DNA from: Chitinophaga fulva
GTDB taxonomy: Bacteria; Bacteroidota; Bacteroidia; Chitinophagales; Chitinophagaceae
Direction: 5' to 3'
NCBI RefSeq assembly: GCF_012927205.1
Contig: NZ_JABBGC010000003.1
Span: 496,001-560,000 of the forward strand
DNA length: 64,000 nt
Shown: one piece after another, positions 60,534-64,000 of the stretch
Position numbering within the stretch: position 1 is the stretch's first letter
Layout: each line of letters opens with the position of its first letter
Translations under genes and position numbers: made by a program
Notes under the pieces: model-generated
What the model was told of the DNA's origin: nothing
The model's input: the letters and a program-made list of their open reading frames with translations, nothing else
Database searches by the model: none

Positions 60534-62007
60534 GAGGTTGCTCCGGGAAGCCAATGAAGAAACATTGCGCTACATCACCCGCCGGCATTTCCTGCTGGAC
60601 TGCGTGACCGGCCTCGGTGCCGCCGCGATGGGTTCTTTCCTGGCCAGCTGCGGCAGCAGCTCCGCCAAACAGCTCGATTTCAGTGCCGACCCGATGGCGC
60701 CCCGCGCACCGCATTTTCCCGGCAGGGCTAAAAGTGTGATATACCTGCATATGGCCGGCGCGCCTTCGCAGCTGGAACTGTTTGACTATAAACCGGACCT
60801 GCAAAAGCTGCATAACCAGCTCTGTCCGCAGTCCTTGCTGGAAGGCAAAAAATTCGCTTTCATCCGCGGCGTTCCCAAAATGCTGGGGCCCCAGGCAGTA
60901 TTCGCACAACATGGCGAATCACGGGCATGGATATCCGATCATCTGCCACACTTCGCTACCATGGCTGATGATGTGAGTTTCCTCAAAGCCGTGCAGACAG
61001 ACCAGTTCAACCATGGCCCGGCGCAGCTGCTCATGCAGACAGGCAGCGCAAGGCTCGGCAGACCCAGTATCGGCTCATGGGTCACCTATGGCCTTGGCAC
61101 GGAAAACAGCAACCTCCCCGGCTTTGTAGTGCTTACCTCCGGCGGCAAAACACCCGATGCCGGTAAAAGCGTGTGGGGCAGCGGTTTCCTGCCATCCGTA
61201 TACCAGGGTGTGCAATGCCGCACCAAAGGCGATCCGGTGCTGTTCCTGACAGACCCTGAGGGGATGGACCGTAATCTCCGTAAACAATCCATTGAAGCTA
61301 TTAACGATATCAACCGGCAGGAATACGAAAGTTTCGGCGACCCCGAAACAGTAGCCCGCATCGCGCAGTACGAGCTGGCCTACAAAATGCAGATTTCCGT
61401 TCCCGACGTGATGGACATCAATAAAGAACCGGCATATATTCATGAGATGTACGGCACACAGCCCGGCAAGGAATCTTTCGCCAACAACTGCCTGTTGGCC
61501 CGTAAACTGGTGGAGAAAGGCGTGCGCTTCGTGCAGCTGTACGACTGGGGCTGGGACAGCCACGGCACAGACGAGAACCTGGCTATTGATTATGGTTTCC
61601 GTAATAAATGCCGGGAAATAGACCGTCCTATTACCGCGCTGTTGAAAGACCTCAAACAACGCGGCCTGCTCGACGAAACGCTGGTGGTATGGGGCGGTGA
61701 ATTTGGCCGTACGCCCATGCAGGAAAACCGTGACGGCAAAGACACGCCTTACCTGGGCCGCGACCATCACGTAGAAGCCTTTACCATGTGGATGGCCGGC
61801 GCTGGTATCAAAAAAGGATTCACCTGGGGAGAAACAGATGAAATAGGTTACGCCGCCGTTAAAGGTAAAGTGGCCATCAACGATATACACGCTACCATCC
61901 TGCAACAGCTGGGATTTGACCATGAGAAGCTGACCTATCAGTTCCAGGGCCGTCCATTCCGGCTAACCGACGTAGGCGGACATGTGATCACACCAATTCT
62001 GGGTTAA
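60532..62007 (+). CDS. Exported DUF1501 protein
   Basis: About 491 residues. The ATG at 60532 starts MRLLREANEETLRYITRRHF, matching the usual opening of the family; an ATG at 60508 would add MSKYKNIE, all encoded by the octad repeat. A twin-arginine signal is present (YITRRHFLLDCVTGLGAAAM), followed by a possible lipobox FLASCGSSS. The DUF1501 body has the alkaline-phosphatase-like core: IYLHMAGAPSQLELFDYKPDL, LVEKGVRFVQLYDWGWDSHG, VVWGGEFGRTPMQE and GRDHHVEAFTMWMAGAGI. The family pairs with DUF1549/DUF1553 proteins, as here. Its reaction is not established; metal-dependent hydrolysis of a sulfate or phosphate ester is inferred from the fold. Confidence 0.9.
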   Translation: MRLLREANEETLRYITRRHFLLDCVTGLGAAAMGSFLASCGSSSAKQLDFSADPMAPRAPHFPGRAKSVIYLHMAGAPSQLELFDYKPDLQKLHNQLCPQSLLEGKKFAFIRGVPKMLGPQAVFAQHGESRAWISDHLPHFATMADDVSFLKAVQTDQFNHGPAQLLMQTGSARLGRPSIGSWVTYGLGTENSNLPGFVVLTSGGKTPDAGKSVWGSGFLPSVYQGVQCRTKGDPVLFLTDPEGMDRNLRKQSIEAINDINRQEYESFGDPETVARIAQYELAYKMQISVPDVMDINKEPAYIHEMYGTQPGKESFANNCLLARKLVEKGVRFVQLYDWGWDSHGTDENLAIDYGFRNKCREIDRPITALLKDLKQRGLLDETLVVWGGEFGRTPMQENRDGKDTPYLGRDHHVEAFTMWMAGAGIKKGFTWGETDEIGYAAVKGKVAINDIHATILQQLGFDHEKLTYQFQGRPFRLTDVGGHVITPILG

Positions 62008-62023
62008 TATTTAAAATCAACCA

Positions 62024-62938
62024 ATGTATACCAGCAGAAGAAATTTCCTCCGGCAGTCTGCCGTTATGAGCGGCGCACTGGCCCTCTCCTCCCTCCCCTC
62101 CTTTGCAGCCCGGCCGGCTAACGGCTACCGGTTGACCGTCATGGCCACCAACTGGGGTTATCCCGGCAGCATCGGCGATTTCTGCCGCGATGCCAAACAG
62201 GCCGGTTACGACGGTATCGAGCTCTGGTGGCCGCAGGACAAAGCAGCGCAACAGGCGCTGTTCGCCGCACTCGATCAATACAAGCTACAGGTAGGTTATC
62301 TCGCCGGTGGTCACGATAGCGACTATACGAAACATGCCACCCAGTTTGAAAACAACCTCTCCGCCGCTACCACCACAGGTCCACGGCCGTTATACATCAA
62401 CACACAATCAGGCAAAGACTATTTTACCTTCGATCAGAATGCCGCGCTTATCGATATCAGCACCCGCATCACACAGCGCAACGGCGTTCCCATTTACCAC
62501 GAAACCCATCGTTCCCGTATGTTGTTTGCCGCGCATGTGGCGCGCCAGTTTATCGAAAAGAAGCCCGACCTGCGCCTGACCCTCGATATCTCGCACTGGT
62601 GCAACGTACATGAGTCTTTGTTGGAAGACCAGGCCGAAACCGTGGGCAAAGCATTGGAACGCGTGGGCCATGTCCACGCACGTATCGGTCACCCGGAAGG
62701 GCCACAGGTCAATGATCCCCGGGCGCCCGAATGGGCCAACGCCGTGAAAGCGCATTTCAGCTGGTGGGACCAGGTGGTGCGCCGCCACCAGGAAGCGGGG
62801 AAACCGCTCACGATGCTGACCGAGTTCGGTCCGGCAGACTACATGCCCACCCTGCCTTACACGCGGCAGCCGCTCGGCAACCAGTGGGACATTAACGTAT
62901 ACATGATGCATCAACTCAAACAGCGCTACGGGAAGTAA
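62024..62938 (+). CDS. Exported xylose-isomerase-like TIM-barrel protein (sugar phosphate isomerase/epimerase family)
   Basis: 304 residues, beginning with a twin-arginine signal (YTSRRNFLRQSAVMSGALAL). The barrel has the AP-endonuclease-2/xylose isomerase type words: DFCRDAKQAGYDGIELWWPQ, HETHRSRMLF with a metal-ligand Glu and His, LTLDISHWCNVHES and HVHARIGHPEGPQVNDPRAP, then MLTEFGPADYM. This family includes 3-keto-sugar epimerases and lyases. It starts 17 bp after the DUF1501 gene and its stop overlaps the next start, so it is in the operon. Export fits an act on a periplasmic sugar made by an oxidoreductase. Confidence 0.9.
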   Translation: MYTSRRNFLRQSAVMSGALALSSLPSFAARPANGYRLTVMATNWGYPGSIGDFCRDAKQAGYDGIELWWPQDKAAQQALFAALDQYKLQVGYLAGGHDSDYTKHATQFENNLSAATTTGPRPLYINTQSGKDYFTFDQNAALIDISTRITQRNGVPIYHETHRSRMLFAAHVARQFIEKKPDLRLTLDISHWCNVHESLLEDQAETVGKALERVGHVHARIGHPEGPQVNDPRAPEWANAVKAHFSWWDQVVRRHQEAGKPLTMLTEFGPADYMPTLPYTRQPLGNQWDINVYMMHQLKQRYGK

Positions 62939-64000
62939 TGAAGATATTAGCCGCAACCGGAAACTGGAATCTTTTCATCGGCAGGATACATCCGCTGATC
63001 GTACACCTGCCGATAGGTATCCTGATCATCGCCTTTGTGCTGGCGCTGCTGTCGCGCAGCAGCAAACGGGCCGGCCTGCGGGCCGCGCTGCCACTGTTGT
63101 TGCTGGCAGCAGCCCTCTCTGCCGTCGCCAGCTGTGTGGCAGGTTACCTCCTATCACTCGACGGCGGTTATGACGAGCAACTGCTTAACACCCACCTGTG
63201 GCTGGGTATAGGCGTCGCCGTTAGCAGCAGCCTGTTATACCTGCTGAACGTCATCCCTGCCGGTAAACGGCTAACACGGTTACAGCTGCCACTGTTTGCC
63301 CTGCTGCTGGTACTGGTATCTGCCGCAGGCCACTATGGCGGGTCGCTCACCCATGGCGACGACTACCTCGTGCAAGCCATGCCGCCCGCCTTGCAGGCAT
63401 TCAGCGGTCAACAAAAAACTGCTGATAACGCACCTGCCTATACGAATGTAGCTGACGCACGGATATACGAAGACCTGGTGGCACCGGTGCTTTCCACCCG
63501 CTGCTACGGCTGTCACAATGCGCAGAAACTAAAAGGAGGGCTTCGCCTGGAAACGCTGGCATTGATCCGTCAGGGAGGAGAACACGGCCCGGTATTAAAA
63601 GACAGTATGCCGGAAGAAAGTGAGTTGTTTAAAAGACTGGTGCTGTCTGATAACGATGAGCACCGGATGCCGCCTAAAGGCAAGCCGCAGCTGTCGCCCC
63701 GCGAGGTAGAGCTGCTTTACTGGTGGATAGCGCAGGGCGCGCCCACCGGCAAAACCGTCAAAGAGCTGAAACCCAATCCGCGTATACAGCTGGTGCTGGA
63801 AGCGATGACACCGGGCAAAACGCTGGACCATAATGAATTTGTACCGGACGGAACGCCGTCAGCGCCGGATAGAAAGAGTGTGGAGGCCCTGGAGGCCAAA
63901 GGAGTGAAAGTGATGCCAGTCGCGGCCAACAGTCCTTTTATTGCGGTTACTTGTATAAACGCGTCCGGCTTCAGCGATGCAGACATGACGCTGTTGCACC
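62938..64000 (+). CDS. Membrane protein with DUF2231-like helices and cytochrome c domain (partial)
   Basis: The start ATG overlaps the preceding stop as TAATG, so translation is coupled. The first 150 residues hold four membrane helices, with IGRIHPLIVHLPIGILIIAF at the front, typical of DUF2231. The extracytoplasmic part has a CYGCH haem motif at about residue 190 and the later HRMPPKGKPQLSPREVELLYW, giving a PSCyt1-like mono-haem cytochrome. A further region of repeated beta/alpha sequence (VEALEAKGVKVMPVAAN) begins before the window ends. This is a membrane cytochrome that could take electrons from the periplasmic proteins of the operon. Confidence 0.85.
   Translation, partial: MKILAATGNWNLFIGRIHPLIVHLPIGILIIAFVLALLSRSSKRAGLRAALPLLLLAAALSAVASCVAGYLLSLDGGYDEQLLNTHLWLGIGVAVSSSLLYLLNVIPAGKRLTRLQLPLFALLLVLVSAAGHYGGSLTHGDDYLVQAMPPALQAFSGQQKTADNAPAYTNVADARIYEDLVAPVLSTRCYGCHNAQKLKGGLRLETLALIRQGGEHGPVLKDSMPEESELFKRLVLSDNDEHRMPPKGKPQLSPREVELLYWWIAQGAPTGKTVKELKPNPRIQLVLEAMTPGKTLDHNEFVPDGTPSAPDRKSVEALEAKGVKVMPVAANSPFIAVTCINASGFSDADMTLLH

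Overview
The window looks like a chromosomal segment of a Bacteroidota soil bacterium, most likely Chitinophaga or a close relative. The evidence is an ECF sigma factor/FecR/TonB-receptor unit at the left edge, promoters of the TAnnTTTG type, MacB/FtsX-like transporters, many AraC regulators, DUF4251, and planctomycete-type DUF1549/DUF1553 and DUF1501 proteins. Base composition is near 50% GC. I see no rRNA, tRNA, phage, plasmid origin, IS transposase or CRISPR array.

Layout. 1-1.7 kb: TonB-dependent receptor start, FecR anti-sigma, ECF sigma (minus strand). 1.9-6.4 kb: di-haem peroxidase lipoprotein, a TPP enzyme/MEKHLA pair, a secreted unknown. 6.6-12.7 kb: a HEAT-repeat/double DUF1080 protein, a Tat-exported Gfo/Idh/MocA oxidoreductase and a ROK kinase behind a LacI-type operator pair. 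13-18 kb: MacB/FtsX permease and a flotillin-like SPFH protein. 18.3-21.3 kb: DoxX, HxlR, a HIBADH-like dehydrogenase, a stand-alone TonB plug domain and a DUF962 protein. 21.3-26.8 kb: TonB receptor, a 322-bp REP-type inverted-repeat element, AraC regulator, CodA-like amidohydrolase. 27-31.8 kb: a tetR-tolC-emrA-emrB efflux operon. 32-35 kb: an 11-bp tandem array, a membrane protein, AraC regulator, Xaa-Pro peptidase. 35.3-39.1 kb: a propeller-cytochrome protein with a DUF1080/PA14 protein. 39.5-53.3 kb: housekeeping and accessory genes (HAD, GNAT, ABC exporter, ankyrin-like, DJ-1/GlxA pair, orphan CdiI-type immunity protein, DinB, hydrolase lipoprotein, AraC-aldo/keto reductase, a seven-repeat YWKNG lipoprotein). 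53.4-64 kb: GH2 beta-galactosidase, divergent AraC regulator, and a DUF1549/DUF1553 - DUF1501 - TIM-barrel - DUF2231/cytochrome operon that runs off the window.

Three loci (6.6-11.3, 35.3-39.1 and 57.7-64 kb) share families tied to oxidative, 3-keto-type sugar breakdown in the periplasm (DUF1080, Gfo/Idh/MocA, xylose-isomerase-like TIM barrel, membrane and periplasmic c-type cytochromes). Together with the beta-galactosidase they suggest a saccharide-degrading lifestyle in which sugar oxidation may feed periplasmic electron carriers.

The most unusual content is between the genes. Five intergenic spots carry an element made of AAATNNNN octamers in strict 8-nt phase, often in inverted orientation so that it folds into a hairpin; at two of them it supplies codons or start/stop signals of the neighbouring gene. 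Other structures are a 16-copy heptamer array, a 16-copy 11-mer array, and a 46-bp perfect inverted repeat bracketing three 79-bp units.
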